Under the pieces are notes generated by a model. It was not told the DNA's origin. It saw only the letters and a program-made list of their open reading frames with translations, and did no database searches. The position numbers and the translations under genes were made by a program. Below, one piece after another: positions 33,542 to 47,263 of a stretch of 64,000 nt of DNA. Every line of letters starts with the position of its first letter. Positions within the stretch are counted from its first letter, which is position 1. Origin of the DNA: Oehlia diaphana (taxonomy: Eukaryota > Glomeromycota > Glomeromycetes > Glomerales > Glomeraceae); assembly GCA_003833135.1 (NCBI GenBank), contig QZLH01000031.1, positions 119,119-183,118 of the forward strand, in the 5' to 3' direction.

Positions 33542-36500
33542 CTATAAATCATTTAATGTTTTTTGTACTTTTCGCGTTCCTCGCAATGAATTTAAACTTT
33601 CGGCTCTTGTTTCATGTACTGAACGCGTAGGTTTTTGAAAATTATTCTTATTTTGAGTAAATCCATATCGTGACTTTGATGATAAAGAGGGTTTAACGGT
33701 TTTTTGTTGAATATCGTAAAGCGTAGCAATTTGATCTCCCTTTGAGAGAGAAAAGTTAAACGTCTCGAAATATGAATAAAAACGAATGCATATATATATA
33801 AGAATATAAACCTTTATTTCCATTTGGTCCATTATTTCTTTCAGTTCTTCCGCTAGGGCGGATCTCTTACTTTTACAATCTAGAGGATCACTTCTTTGAT
33901 ATTCATCGACCAAATTACTATAATACCTGTTATAAATTTCATGATTATTTTAATTTTATATCCAAATTTTTTTTTTAAAAAAAATGAGCTTTTTAAAAGT
34001 TGAAAATAGCTTTACATTTTCAAATGCTTCAATTCATCCATTAGATTACTAATAACTCTCCCCAATGCTATATCTGGAGATTCTTCTTTCTCATAGCTCT
34101 CTGCAATAAAAAAAAATAGCTGTCAGTCAAAATTAATTATTTAAATATTCGTATACGAAAAATTGGAATATAAATACACTACGTTTTTTAAGTTTATTTT
34201 TATTAGTCGCATTTTTCGTATTTTTCTTATTACAAACTGAACACGAATTGGAACAATGATTCTTTAGTAATGCGAAAGCTTTTTGTAGGTTTACTGTTAC
34301 AGAGTGTGATTTGCCTGTACCCTGTATAAATTTAATAAAAAATAATTATTGGATTATTATAATAATATATACACAAAATTAAATGTTTAAATACATACAG
34401 TTCCAAGAATAAAAGGAATCTCTCGCCCAATACCGCCAGATCTCATGGGTTTAGGTTCTTGTATAATATAATCTCGATTCCGCAAATACGATTTTCCGTT
34501 TTTGATATCTTTCCATACAGGATAGTCCTAACGAGTGTATGAATTGTCAAAATATTTAAAAAAATATAAAAGGAAAAAGTTAAAAAATAAAACCAACCTG
34601 TTGCATGCTAATAGATTGGTTATCACTTTTTAATTCTTCCCGGTAATCGCAATCTCTAAAATAATCACCTTCCTCCTCAAAATCATCATATGTATGGCGA
34701 ACATATTGTTTTCGATCTTTTATGTGTATGTAGACACTATCTCGACTTTCATTAGAATATTGTGAATATATTCTTCCACTCCTAGTTGGAGATAATCTTA
34801 AGTCATTAGGATGAATATCTGGATCTTCCTTCATATTATCATAAAACTGCCGTTGTCTTCCGGGAAGATGAGGAGATTGGTCACCATCGTCCTGCTCAGA
34901 AAAATTTCTAGTATAATGATTATCTCGTCTTTGATCCTCTCGTTTCTCATTATAATAATGTTGTTCTCGAGGATCTATGTATTGATTTTGCTCAAAAGAC
35001 TCTGGTAATCTTCTATTTTTTGCAAATTGCAGATTTTCATGCGGCTCATCTCCATAATGTTCATAATATTGTTGTTCCCGATAATCGCCATTTTGGTTAT
35101 CTTCATTGTAACCGCCAAACTGCATCTTATTATTAGTAGTTCGTTTATTAAACACTTTTGAATTATTATAAGTTCCTTCATTATACTGCTGTTCGATATG
35201 ACAATCTTCATTATGATTCGTGTGTCGCTTTTTATCCTTATATGAATCTTCATAATTTTGAAGATTTTCCTTGTGACAAAGTCCTCTGTACCTATTGGTT
35301 TTTCGCCCATCTTCACTTCCTTCAACATTTTCGTTTTCCTCTATTGAAGTTATTTCACTTTTAGGAACAGTTTTCTTTCTATGCATCTTTTCCATCTGAA
35401 CATCAAATTGATTTAATTAATAATTGATAGGGCAACTTTATTATTAATTAAAATAATTACCGCTTGACGTTGCTTTCTCAAATTTTCTCTATCTACGCGA
35501 TGACTCTCAATTTCTTCCTGGATTTTCTTAATTTGTTCTTGCTAAGCATAAAATAAATTGGTGTTTTTATACATTTATCTAATATATAAAACACGGATAG
35601 TAATATAACAATACTTACATCAGCTCTTTCAAGAGATTTGCTCTTTTCTGATCCTGAATCACGATTAGTTTCTTTTGGTTCGATTATTTGATTATTTTCC
35701 TGAATTTCAATATTGTTAATGTCCGAGAGTTCGTTAGTTTTCTCAAAAGGTTTCCTTGGTAATTCTGGCGAAGCCAAAGAAATTGGTTGAGTAGGAATTG
35801 TAACATTAGACAGCTGGGTTCTTTTGTTGGGTATCTGAACAGATGCCCTTAAACTTTCAAATTGATCATTCATTTGTGTAATATCTTGTTTGGTCTTGAT
35901 TAAAGCTTTCTTAGCTTCATCACGTTCATCTTCTGCTTTACGTGCATAAGTCTTCATATACTCTAATTGTCTTTTAATGACTTTGTACTTTTTCTGTAGA
36001 GAAATCATGGAAGGATTTGCTTCTGTAAAAGGGACAATATAGAAAGACTTTTTGATTTTTTGTAATCGATCAATAACTGGTATGTAACAAACAAAAATTA
36101 ATTATAACTCACTTTCTTTTTCAATCAATGGAAAGTTTCCATGTGAACTAACTGTTTCTACCTCATTATGTTTATTATTAGCTTTACTCTTGGACTGCTC
36201 CTTCTGTAATAACTGGCGGTATTGTTCTAATTGTTTTTCTAACTGATTGACCTTCACATCTGCGCTTTGTTTGTCCATTTCAAGCTGTCTAACCTTTATA
36301 TCTGCGTTTTGTTTGTCCAGTTCAAGCTGTCTATAATTATCTGTAAGAGTACGTAAAGCGGCAACTGGACCTTTAACATTATTTTCAATAATATTCATCT
36401 GTCTGAAATTTCGAACATCACTTTGCTGAGATAACGAAATATCTGGTAAATGAAATGATAACGAAGGTGTAATGAGTGAAGTTTTTTCATTTTGTGACTT

Positions 36501-37361
36501 AATTACAGGTTTAAATATGTTATCATGAGTTGATCTTTGTATTTGTGAGGAGTTTGGTCTAGATTGCAAATGTTGATACTGCAAAAACGGAGATGGGCGC
36601 TGTTGTAACAAACTTTGCCCTTGATTCTGTAATTGGCTTTCTTTTTTACGTAATTGTCCTTCGTGTCGCAATTGTTCCTCTTGTGGTAACCTTTGAGACT
36701 CCCGTTTCTGATCTTCTTTTGAGCTCTCTTCTTGCAATTGTTGCTCATTTAATAATTGTTTTTGTTGATACTCTTTTTCCTGATTAATTTGTTTTTGATG
36801 TGATTGATCAACTTTTTGTTCTTGTTCTTCATGAATTTTCTCTTCTTGTGATGGTCTATTTTTTCGTTGTTCTCGCGAACTTGGTATTTTTCGATGTCTT
36901 CTTCTATTGATAAAGATTGGTTTTTCGTCCGCATAACAAAATTCACCAATAATTTGGCGATATTCTTCTCTACTTACACCTTGTAATTCATTTAATTCAG
37001 ATAAATTATGTTTACTTGTTAGATCACCCGATTGTTCTAAGCCTTTTAAATCCAATTCATCGTCCAAACTAAGAGATTTTATGTTTTTTTCAAAATCCTC
37101 AAACTTTTTTTTTTCGTTTTCTGAAGAACTATAATCTGATAAATCTAATTTTTCTCCTTTAAATTCATTTTCATTATCATCATCATGTGATCCACCTTCT
37201 TCACCTGAATCACTCGAGGAAGGCTCACTTTCATTTGAATATAAATCAGAATCGCTTCCATGTTCCGGTCCTTCGTCTGTACCAACATCACTTATTGTGC
37301 TACTTTGTGATAAAGTTTGTAATGTTGTCGAAATTGTTGATATATTTATATTTTTATCCAT
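33542..37361 (-). CDS. Cep57/Ppc89-like centrosome or spindle-pole-body protein
   Basis: Nine exons: 37361-36113, 36022-35619, 35541-35461, 35395-34598, 34527-34399, 34321-34183, 34100-34016, 33926-33812 and 33739-33542. They give 1,065 aa. The N-terminus is acidic and Ser-rich. Residues about 175-270 are Glu/Gln/Lys-rich, and about 355-415 form a coiled coil with an internal repeat (RQLELDKQNADIKV, RQLEMDKQSADVKV). Another coiled coil opens exon 2. Residues about 845-1065 match the Cep57 microtubule-binding domain shared with fission-yeast Ppc89: EIPFILGTGTGKSHSVTVNL, LLKNHCSNSCSVCNKK, NLVDEYQRSDPLDCKSKR, LAEELKEIMDQMEIKGDQIA. Family members scaffold the microtubule-organising centre. ATG 37361 is preferred; an in-frame upstream extension to 37508 is probably leader. 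Confidence 0.82.
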
Positions 37362-38173
37362 AGTTGCTATACTTAAATAAGAGAAACGCGAAACAAAATA
37401 CGAATGGGTTAAGCAATAAACTATCAAAGGTTTTGAAGATACAAAAAAAACCAGAAAAAATATGTTGTTTTCTTTGTTTACAAAAATTCCCAAAATAAGA
37501 AGTATCACATGTTCGAAAGTTTAGTAACAATTTTTTATTATTGATAAAGGCGTAATAGGTTAGTATTAGGTTGATTCTATATTTAGGTAAAAAAAAAGTT
37601 GCATTTCATGCGTCCTCTCATGTATTTTTCCGAAGTATTGAGAAATTTCCGATTTGCTCAATCAAATATAATTTATTGAGTTTAAGTTTAATCTCAAGTT
37701 AAAATTTGTTACAGTATCGCACCTTTACTTTTTAAACTCAACAAAAATGACTAAGAAATAATATTTTTTATTGTATATTTAAAAACTTTCTATGCTAAAA
37801 TTGTAATTTTGAATTGTTTGTTGGTTGATGTTAAGATTGTATTAAATTTATAAAAAAGAATATATATATAAAATATCAATAAAAATATAAATTTCTTTCT
37901 TTTACTTATCATTGATATAAAATAAAGGCTAAATTGTCATTAAAAATACAAAAGTTTCATTTGCTGAAACGTTAAATCTTTAAAGCCTAAAAATCCAAGA
38001 AATGAATTAAATCAATAATCATTTGTCGATTGATCTTTAAAAAAAAAAAAAAGAATTCCAAATGTCTTTCACTAAACAAAATTCCAATAAAAGTCCTTAT
38101 TCATAAATTACATTAATCCTTCAAATCTTTCTTTCTATCTTACAATAATTAAATTTGCACTTTAATGGATAAT

Positions 38174-39693
38174 TTATCCTTGCTGTTTTACCAACATTCT
38201 CTTGTCAAATCGCAGCAGATCATATGAGTGAACAATAAGTGACCTTTTGTGTATAGTGACACAGATCTTGCCGGGAGCGCATTCTTTACTCTTCTCATGA
38301 TCGCTTCCTCCGCTATCACTGTTGTTATCGTCACAACTACTGTCACAACTGCCAGCACTAGATATACTGCTTTTACCAGGATCGACGTCTCTATAAGTGG
38401 TTGTTGTCATTGTTGTCACTACTTCTTCAGTAGAAGTATCGTTGAATAAATCTAGATCTAAGTCACAATCACTGTCTGGACATTCATTCTTATAATCGTT
38501 TAATTGATTTGCATACAGCAAGAACTTTAATCCAACTGCCGCACGCCTCATACTTAAAAGTAAAAGTTTTTGATGCTTAATTTCATAGCTTCGTAATGGG
38601 TGTATTGGTAATGGATGAATGGGTGAATATGGAAGTTGTGGATCGTTAAGAGGTGGAGATGATGAATCAGAGGAATGGGGGTCTAAACTTGTTGGTGTTG
38701 TTGCTGAAGTGTGAGTAGTTGTAGTAGAGGCGCTTGGTAACTCTGGAGAATCTAGTGATGTTTGTGATGTACGTGATATAGGAGATTCTGACTCTGGAGT
38801 ATTTGCCTGGTCAAAGTAGGAACTGCTACCCTTTCATAATTTGGGAGTTAGTATAGAAGTTTTTTAAAACGAAAAAAAAAAAAATATTCTAGAAATTTCT
38901 TTATTATCAAATAAATACCTTGTAATGTCTAAACGGGGATAAGTCTAACGATTCATATTTTAATGGAGACCCAACATCGTCGAAATGTTTAATTGTGAGA
39001 CTTGCTTCTCGAATTAAACGAGCATACTCATGTATAGCTTGTAACATAAGGTCAAGTTGTTCGGTAGTTCTAGATTGACTATTATAAATGTTTGATGTGT
39101 TTGATCTTGCAGAACGATGCTTTTCAAGAATCTAAAATAATAATTATTATATTCTGTTAAAATAAAATTAACAAATATAAACAGCTTGTCTAATAAAAAC
39201 TAACATCAAAAATTTGTTCCTGAATTTTTTTCAAGTCATTGTTTATATCCTCCGTAACTTCATTTTGAAGTGATTTTAACTTTTCCAAATGATTTTCATT
39301 TTCAAGAATCTTTTCTTGGGTTGCTAATATAGATTCTTCAACAGAATCTGACAAAATAATTGAATTAAAATATGTCAAAAAATAATCAAAAATAAATAAA
39401 CAATAATAAATAAATAAACTACGTTTACTACCTTGTTCTCGCTTAATTTTCTCAATATTAGCAAGCCATTCAGGGGCACCCTCGAATAATTTTTCCATTG
39501 AATGAGCTATCTCATCTAAATCCTGATTAAATTGATTAAATTCATTTTTCGAACGATCCAACTCTTTTTCGAATGCTTCGTCCGTTTTTGTGGGAGGCGA
39601 TTCGGATAGCAGCAAGTTCGGTAACTTTATATTCGATTCCTTAGTTAATAAAGTTTCTTTTAGTTTAGTTTCTAAACATAAATTAACAATCAT
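38174..39693 (-). CDS. Unrecognised coiled-coil, Ser/Thr-rich protein
   Basis: Four exons, 39693-39432, 39347-39205, 39131-38919 and 38830-38174, keep phase and give 424 aa. Residues about 25-140 are charged and helical (EKELDRSKNEFNQFNQDL, EEIL-type repeats, LEKLKSLQNEV), likely coiled coil. A conserved-looking segment follows (LDLMLQAIHEYARLIREA, IKHFDDVGSP). Next is a long Ser/Thr/Pro-rich stretch, a helical block (SYEIKHQKLLLLSMRRAAVG, then LKFLLYANQLNDY) and an Asp/Ser-rich tail. I do not recognise a family. The start is uncertain: gttaatttatgtttag just inside the frame could be an intron end, so an upstream exon may exist. It lies 5' of, and in the same orientation as, the Cep57-like gene. 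Confidence 0.7.
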
Positions 39694-41613
39694 GGATAAA
39701 TTACGAGAATTCAAAGGGAAAGATTCTAATTGTGAAAGGTGAAAGTTTACTCCATTTTATAATGTTCAAGGGGTATAGGGGGCATACATGTGAGGAAACC
39801 CCTGAAAAGCTACGCATTACTTCGAAGTTGGCTCATTTTGCAAAACATACCTTTGACATGTGGTTGAAAAAAAAGCGACTCTCAGGAATCTTGATTGAAA
39901 TACCAGGAGAACGTATTCCCATTTTCTGTCAAAAGGAAATAATGTAATAACTCTATATAACAATAAATATTAAACTCTATAATAAGAGATCACAGAGAAT
40001 AAACCAGCTTTGGATAAGACAGAGCGAGAGACTAGGAAGGATAAAGTAAGAGGGTACCCTTATTATTATTTCTGAAGTATAAATAAAAATAGCTTTTTTA
40101 TTTTTTTTTAAAAAAAAACTTCAGATAGTCTAAAAAAGGTCGGTAGGAATTGAAAGTAACAATTAGTGCCAGTAAGCAGTAAGTTCCTGCACCATTTGGC
40201 ACCAAAGGTTATTTACGGTACTATTAAATACCGTTTTAACGCGTATTCTCGACGAGCAGACAATGATTTGAGAGTGAAAAAAAAAGGAAAGGAGAAAAGT
40301 AAGATGGCGAAGAAACAACTTGGCAGAATGGGTTATGATTGAAAGGTTTATGGAACTCGATTCATGCATATGGTGGTAATACGATATATGCGGCCGAATT
40401 TGTCACGTGGTACTTTTTTTTTTATTTCCCATCCTGAGTAAAATAAACTCGGGATCCGGGAACACCCATACGCAGAATGGTCACTGTAAATCTGCCATCT
40501 GTTTTTCCAAATAACTTCTGTATGACCCACATCAAAGACTACTTGTTATTACTTGTTATTACCGGATGCTTTTTATATGAAGCAGAGAACTTTGGACATC
40601 CCGATCAAAAGAAATTTACAATTACATGAATGTGCATATTTTTAATAGATCATAATCGTTATATATACATAGTTATAGTACATCTGGAGATATAAAATGC
40701 ATTACTTAATTTATTAAAACAACACACTACTTAGGATCTTGAAACATTTGTTAAAGATTTAAGCCGATTAGCATAACTACCCTTATATATATATGGTGAG
40801 TATCCTTCTCATTATTACTCTAGCATTCACTAATAATATCTATTGTATGTGAATTACACATTAGATCATTAGGCTTTATCCTTTAGTTAAGTATATTATA
40901 TAGACTACTCATAATACATTTCATATAATAAATTTAATGATTTTAAGAATAGGTAATGTGATCATTTTTCTGACATTTAGCAAGCCACCTTCATATTTTT
41001 GATGTAATTCTCAATGTTCTTGATCAAAGAAAACATATTACCTTGCATTTAATTAAAATCAAAGGATGGTGTCCATACGATGGTTACACAAATGTACATA
41101 CTATTCAAAGGAAAAGGTTATGGAATTTTAACTTGCAGGATGTTTCAATATGCCATGCTTATATTGTTATCGTACTAATAATCCATACTTTTTTATTTAT
41201 TTGATATTAATGCAAGTCCATAATTGCCAAAAATAATGAGAATATTTCAAAGACTATAAAAAAATATATGCATTTAACTAGTCTTAAAATACTTATTAAT
41301 ATTAAATTTTCCAATTTTAGTTTTGTTAAAAATAAATACCATAATAAAATATTAACTGTTAACCATGTGTCCATGTTATTCAAATTGTATAATAGGATAT
41401 CATATGTCTAAAAATGTGATGTCTGGTGGCAAATATATAGTGCATATATTAGTGCTTTTCACAATCACGTGGAAGGAAAGTAATGAACATGTTGTACAAT
41501 ATCACAAGCAGTTGTAATCTATAAATGACATAAGAAGGTTATTTCTTTGCGTTCTAATTTTTAACGATAACTTTTGCTGCGGATTAGTCATAGCTTAACA
41601 TTATTTCAAAGAA
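39694..41613. other. Intergenic spacer upstream of the HECT ligase
   Basis: The part 39730-40560 has mixed base composition and holds short unconvincing frames (39732-39947 plus, 40163-40530 minus). It may hold an upstream exon of the coiled-coil gene or old transposon debris. A T9/A9 junction lies at 40099-40118, and CACGTG words near 40403 and 41466. The remainder is AT-rich; the last 60 bp are the HECT gene leader. Confidence 0.45.
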
Positions 41614-44600
41614 ATGTTTCCATTTAACGAACAAAATGCAAAAAAACAAGCTTTTGTTGAAAACGCTAGAGCAGAAAGGGAACAAAGAGAGCAACAACGT
41701 ATAAAACAAAAGCAAGAGCAAAAATTATCACAATCTGCAATTGTTATACAGAAAACTTTTCGTAAACATTTTAAAAAAAAGCAAAATTTTGAAAATTTAC
41801 GTAATTTATGGGATATTGATTCAGGTTTTTCAATTGACAATGATAATTCAAACGAGAATTCATCAAATCCCTTAGAAATTCTTCTTCTTGCAAAATTATT
41901 ATTTGCGTTTTTTAATCCAAAACGTGATAATGCCAGACTTTCACATTTATGTAGATTAATATTATCAACTACTTCTCAAAATTCTTCTAACAAGGGAGAT
42001 CAACCTAGTAAAATAGTTTTTCCTTTCCATTTTTTGTTGTTTAATGAAAATTATGGAAAATTCACTTTTAATTTAATGAAAAAAATTCTTTACCAATGCG
42101 TCGAAAGGATAATTGGATATGCAAATGAAAACAATACCAAAACATTATATCTTACCGGAACAGAAATTAGACTAATGATTTATTTTCTTGATCCTAAATT
42201 TTATATAATAAAAGGAAATTTACCGAATTCAAATTCCATCTCTACACTTTTAAGCCAAAATTTAGCTGCATTTCATAATTTCCTATTACAAAAAGGATTT
42301 TACATGTTAATAGGATCAGGAATGTTTCTCAGAGTGGATTCCATATTAAATTTAAAATCAAGAGCAATGAAAGTGAAACAACTTTCAAAAGATGATGAAA
42401 AGAAATTAAATTCTACGAATTTATGGATTTTAGCTTGTTTAAGATGCTGTTTATTTTTATTGGATTCAAATTCTGGAGGAAGTAATTTGCAAACATTTAC
42501 AGAACAACATTACAGCGAAAAGAATAAATTAATCATGTTTATAATTCATATAATGTCAGTCCCCTGTTTATTATCTTCTTTAGATGATAATTGTTTGGAT
42601 ATGTTAAAAAAAAGTAATATTCCTTTAAAAATTATTGAAATAATGCATAACGATGATTCTTTATCACAAATTTTAAATGGATTAACGGGGAATAATGCAA
42701 TATTTTTGATGGGAAATATTGTTGAATTAATGTTGAGGTCAGATTTAATTTCTTTATCGATAAGTGAAACACAATCAAATTCTTCAACACAACAATTTCT
42801 TAATTTTATTGAAATTATAATTTCTTTACTTCAATATTGTCAAAGTTTAGTGTCATCTAAACAATTGAATATGCATTATCAATATCACCCTATATTTAAA
42901 TGGTATTCAGGAAAAAATGATTCAAAAATTCCAAATTCATATTTTAACTTAGTTATAGCACAACTTGAGTGCTTATGGCAAAGATCATTTATACTTAAAG
43001 CATTTAATCATGTTTTAAGTTTTAAGTCTGTAGTTAAAGATCAAAGTGGTCTATTAAAATCAAGAAGAAAGAATAGTTTTAATGATAAAAAAGTTAGCTT
43101 AGTCTCAAGAAAAGTTACAATTGATGCTATCGAAACGAAAGTAGTTTGTCGTCTTTATTTATCAATTTTAAAACTTCTTGATGGTCAAAACAAAAACATT
43201 ACTATGAATTTAACTTATTTTCCAGACCTTATACCTTGTCTTTGGAAATTTTTAATGCGTTTGGGACCTAAAGGAAATATGGAAATTTTCCTGTCAGATT
43301 CTGTAATAAAAGATCCAGAAAAAGAACCTTTTATAAGCATCTTGGCGTTATTTTGTATATGTTGTAATATATGGTTGACGTAAGTATAGTTTAAAAGTTT
43401 CGCAATAAATGGGTTTAAAATTAAAATTATTTATAACAGCTGATTTTTTTAATTATTAATTTAGGACGAAGGATGATGAAGAATTTTATGATAAGCAGAT
43501 CCCTTTTTCAATTGAGAATGATATTATTCCAATGTCTGTTTTCTTTAACAAATTCTGTTTCGCATTATTAAGTCATTCATCACTTGAAGGATGTCCTCCA
43601 ACAATATTTGAATCGGCACGTAAAGTTTTATTTCAATTACATTTGAAAGATTCACGTCGTCCATTTTCAAGAGAAGAAAATATTTGGTTATTAATTAAAG
43701 ATCCAAAGAAATCCTTACCAAAATCTCTTAAAGACCTTTTCAAAAATAAAAAGTCATCATCATCATCAAATAGCAAAGATCAAATGGGGATGTCGTTTTT
43801 GGAAAGAATTCAGGAAAATGATCCTATATCAATTAAAATTCTTAATTTATTGCCCCATACGATTCCGTTTGAAACAAGATTAGATATTTTTCGAGATTAT
43901 TTGAAAAAGAGTATTCCAAATTATTCGGAAGCCACTGGCATTATGATCAAAGTTAGAAGAGCTCATGTGCTGGATGATGGATATAAACAATTGGGCGGAG
44001 TAATTGACGCGAAAATAAAGGGAAGAATTCGTGTAAAATTCGTAAACGAAACTGGTAAGAATTCATTTTTCATAATTTTGTTTATAATTAATTACAATTA
44101 ATTTTGGTTTTTTTTTTAAATTTTAATATTTAGGTGCTTTGGAAGATGGTGTGGATCAAGGAGGTCCATTTAAAGAATTTATAACACAACTTATCGCTGA
44201 AGGTTAAATCAAATTTTTAAATTACCTATTTTTTTTTTTTTTGCGTTTTCATTTTAATTTATTTAAATATTAATTTTTTTTTAATTCATTTTCGTAGCCT
44301 TTGATCCATCTTATGGTTTATTTGCTGTAACAAAAAATTCATTACTTTATCCGAATCATCAAAACACAACAACAAAAATTGCGTTATATTCATTTTTAGG
44401 TAAAATGATTGCAAGAGCAATACAAGAAGGTATATTAGTTGACGTACAATTTGCCAGATTTTTCCTAAGTAAAATGACCGGTAGAGCTGTTTTTCTGGAA
44501 GATTTAATTGGATTAGATGATGAATTATTAAAAAATATAATGATTGTAAAAAAATATGAAGGTAGTCAGTTTTGTATTTTAACTTAGAAATAACGAAATA

Positions 44601-46050
44601 ATTAATAATTTGCAATTTAATATTATATTTATAGGAAATGTTGAAGATTTAGGATTATATTTTGCAATCGATGAGGAAGTTAATGGAAAAGTTATTTCTA
44701 AAGATATTATGGGTGGTTCACGCGTTACTGATGATAATAAAATTCAAGTTCGTTTTTAAATAATTAGTTTTGCTGAATCAAGTTAGTTATTGTTGATGTA
44801 TAACATTTTTTTTTCTTATTATAATTTAGTATTCATATTATCTAGCTGATTACAAATTGAATCAGCAGGCAAAAGAGCAGACGCGAGCATTTATTAATGG
44901 GTTAGTTCAACACATTAGTATTTGTTATTGAGTTTATTTTGTAACGTTAGTTAATTATAATTTTTTGGTTAGTTTTCAATCCATGATACCAGAAAATTGG
45001 TTAAGGATGTTTTCACCACCGGAATTACAACAGTATGTGATTTCATAATCGTTATTTTTATTTAATTTGTTTAACTAGATTTATCTTATTTTCTTCAACC
45101 ACAACACAAGCGTACTTTCTGGGGAAGATGCTGATTGGGGTAATTACTTCTTTCAATTCTATAATTCATCTATTTATTTCATTATATTAACTTATTGAAC
45201 AACACTGTAGAGGTATCTGATTTGCGTAAATATACAGTTTATCATGGTGGATATTTCGATCAGCATATTAGTATACGGCATTTTTGGTCTATCTTAGAAG
45301 ATATGAATTTAAAAGACAAAAGTGCATTTCTTAAATTTGTAACAAGTTGTTCAAAGGTACTTTTTTCATAATTTAATTCATGCCAAAAAAAAGGCATTTT
45401 TTTTGTGAATGATGATAACTAATTTTTTTAATTATTTTATAAAGCCTCCTCTCGGTGGTTTTAAGTAAGGAATACTAAATTATTTTGAAATTGTCTTAAT
45501 GTTATCAAAAATTTGACCGATTTTAATATTTGTTACATTATATTTTAAAAATTTATAATTTAGATATCTTCAACCACCGTTTACAATTCAAATGATTTCA
45601 GATGATTCTGATTCCAATCAGCCGCGTTCAAGACTAGTTGTTAGATCGTTATTATCTTCTATTGGACATTCGAAATCTGCTTTAAAAGGGAGATTACCAA
45701 TGAGTTCAACGTGGTATGTACTAAGATTTCTTATTAAAGATAATTAATTATTTTAGATGATAATAAAAAAAATTTTTTCTTTTTTTTTCGTTTTAGTTTC
45801 AATCTATTAAAACTTCCATGTAAGTTACAGTTTTTTGAGTTGTTTGAATTAGTAATTTGATTTTTAATATTTAATTTGTTCTTTCTTTTAGCATATTCAC
45901 AAAAGTCTGTAATAAAAGAGAAATTAAAATATGGTAGGTATTATTTTTTAAAAGAAAATTTTTATTTTAATTCAAAATATCACTCATAATATCAAATTCA
46001 TAATTTTTTTTATAGCTATTAATTCAAATACAGGATTTGAATTAGCTTAA
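41614..46050 (+). CDS. HUL5: HECT E3 ubiquitin ligase, HUL5/UBE3C type
   Basis: Fourteen exons give 1,125 aa (UBE3C about 1,083): 41614-43379, 43465-44054, 44134-44202, 44298-44561, 44635-44747, 44830-44900, 44973-45032, 45111-45139, 45211-45356, 45445-45464, 45564-45713, 45797-45819, 45892-45933 and 46016-46050. The N-terminus has a charged helix and an IQ motif (residues about 41-57, SAIVIQKTFRKHFKKKQ), diagnostic of UBE3C/Hul5. The HECT domain starts near residue 770: VKFVNETGALEDGVDQGGPF, then KEFI, FLGKMIARAIQEGILVD, LPMSSTC and FNLLKLP. The active-site Cys is residue 1093. Hul5 extends ubiquitin chains on proteasome-bound and misfolded proteins. Nearly all introns lie in the catalytic half. 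The C-terminus (FELA) is hydrophobic as expected. Confidence 0.93.
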
Positions 46051-47263
46051 TAAAAGTCCCATAAGCTTACTTTAATCAATATTTAAATTACTGTTTTTAA
46101 ATTATACTGTATGTATATATATAATTTATTATTTATTTTATTTTAACCAAATTTTCATTTATTTACTTTCACTTTGCATTTAATGATAAATAACATATAC
46201 ATATATTTTACTATTTGTAAAGATAAAATATAAAGAAATAAAATATTATGATATTAGTAATTATTATAAAAATTCAAAAATATTTATATATTAAAAGTAT
46301 ATTGAATGATTTAAGATTGATTTTATCTTTTCAAAATCAAAATGGTTGTTATTACCTTAAAATGAGATTTATACAATAGATACTTATATAATAGATTTAC
46401 TTCCATATGTCATTAATTTAATATTATACTGTAATCCCTTTAGGATTACTTATTTTTAGTTTAGATTTAATATATAATTAAAGTGAGTTATTCTATTTAC
46501 TAATAAATAAAATTTGTGATATATACAAATATAAACTTATAATAATAAAATAATAAATCTCAGAATTTTATTATAGTAACATATATTAGCTAATATTAGT
46601 TTTATAAGAAACCTTATCCATTTCTAAATAAAATCTTTTTTAATCAATAATATTCAATTATATAATACTAATTTTAACCAGTAAAATGTTTAATTTTATA
46701 TTATATAAGATTGCTTAATCTTCCTATTCTCTAAATATTAACTAATATATATCATGATCTTTATTACTACTATATTTTTATATGATTATTTATGATAAAA
46801 ATTTTAGATAATTCACATTATATTTCAAGTAACTTTATCAACTAATTAAGTTAAATAAGAAGGCAATATATCAAATATTTCAATTTGCCAAATTTTAATA
46901 ATATTTTAATTTGTTACCATTTCTATTATAGATAAATTATTATTTTTTTGGATGAATATCATGGATTACTTTATTTTAAAGGATATGTAAATTTTAATGT
47001 AATGAATTGATCAATGATTTCTATTTGAAAGGATTTTATATTTTTTTAATAAAAATAAAAAGATATTGATATTAGAATTGATAAAGAAGCTGAAATCCGA
47101 AATAAAATAGTTTAAAACTGATAAGAACAAATATAGGAAAAGAATTGTTAAAATATGATATAAACTGAAAATTGAAAGGTTAAAAGATCTTTTAATCTAT
47201 GTTAAATTTTTATATAATTCCTAAAATCAAATACAGCCTATACTCAAAAGTATCTTGAGATTA
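46051..47263. other. CpG-poor AT desert
   Basis: More than 1.2 kb with almost no CpG and no open frame. It is rich in TAAT/ATTA words and lacks the long A/T homopolymers common in other spacers. It may be very old methylated and decayed repeat DNA. Nothing codes. Confidence 0.5.

Noticed and set aside
34380..34420. Walker-A-like GTGTGKS in the Cep57-like protein
   Set aside because: Spacing is one residue short of GxxxxGK[ST], no Walker B follows, and the segment aligns with the SHSV part of the Cep57 domain, which is not a nucleotide-binding loop.
34811..35364. Plus-strand frames opposite the Cep57-like gene
   Set aside because: They are antisense shadows of a well-supported multi-exon gene.
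36102..37508. Upstream start at 37508 for the Cep57-like gene
   Set aside because: The extra 49 residues are hydrophobic leader-like sequence unlike the acidic N-terminus. ATG 37361 precedes the first plausible protein sequence.
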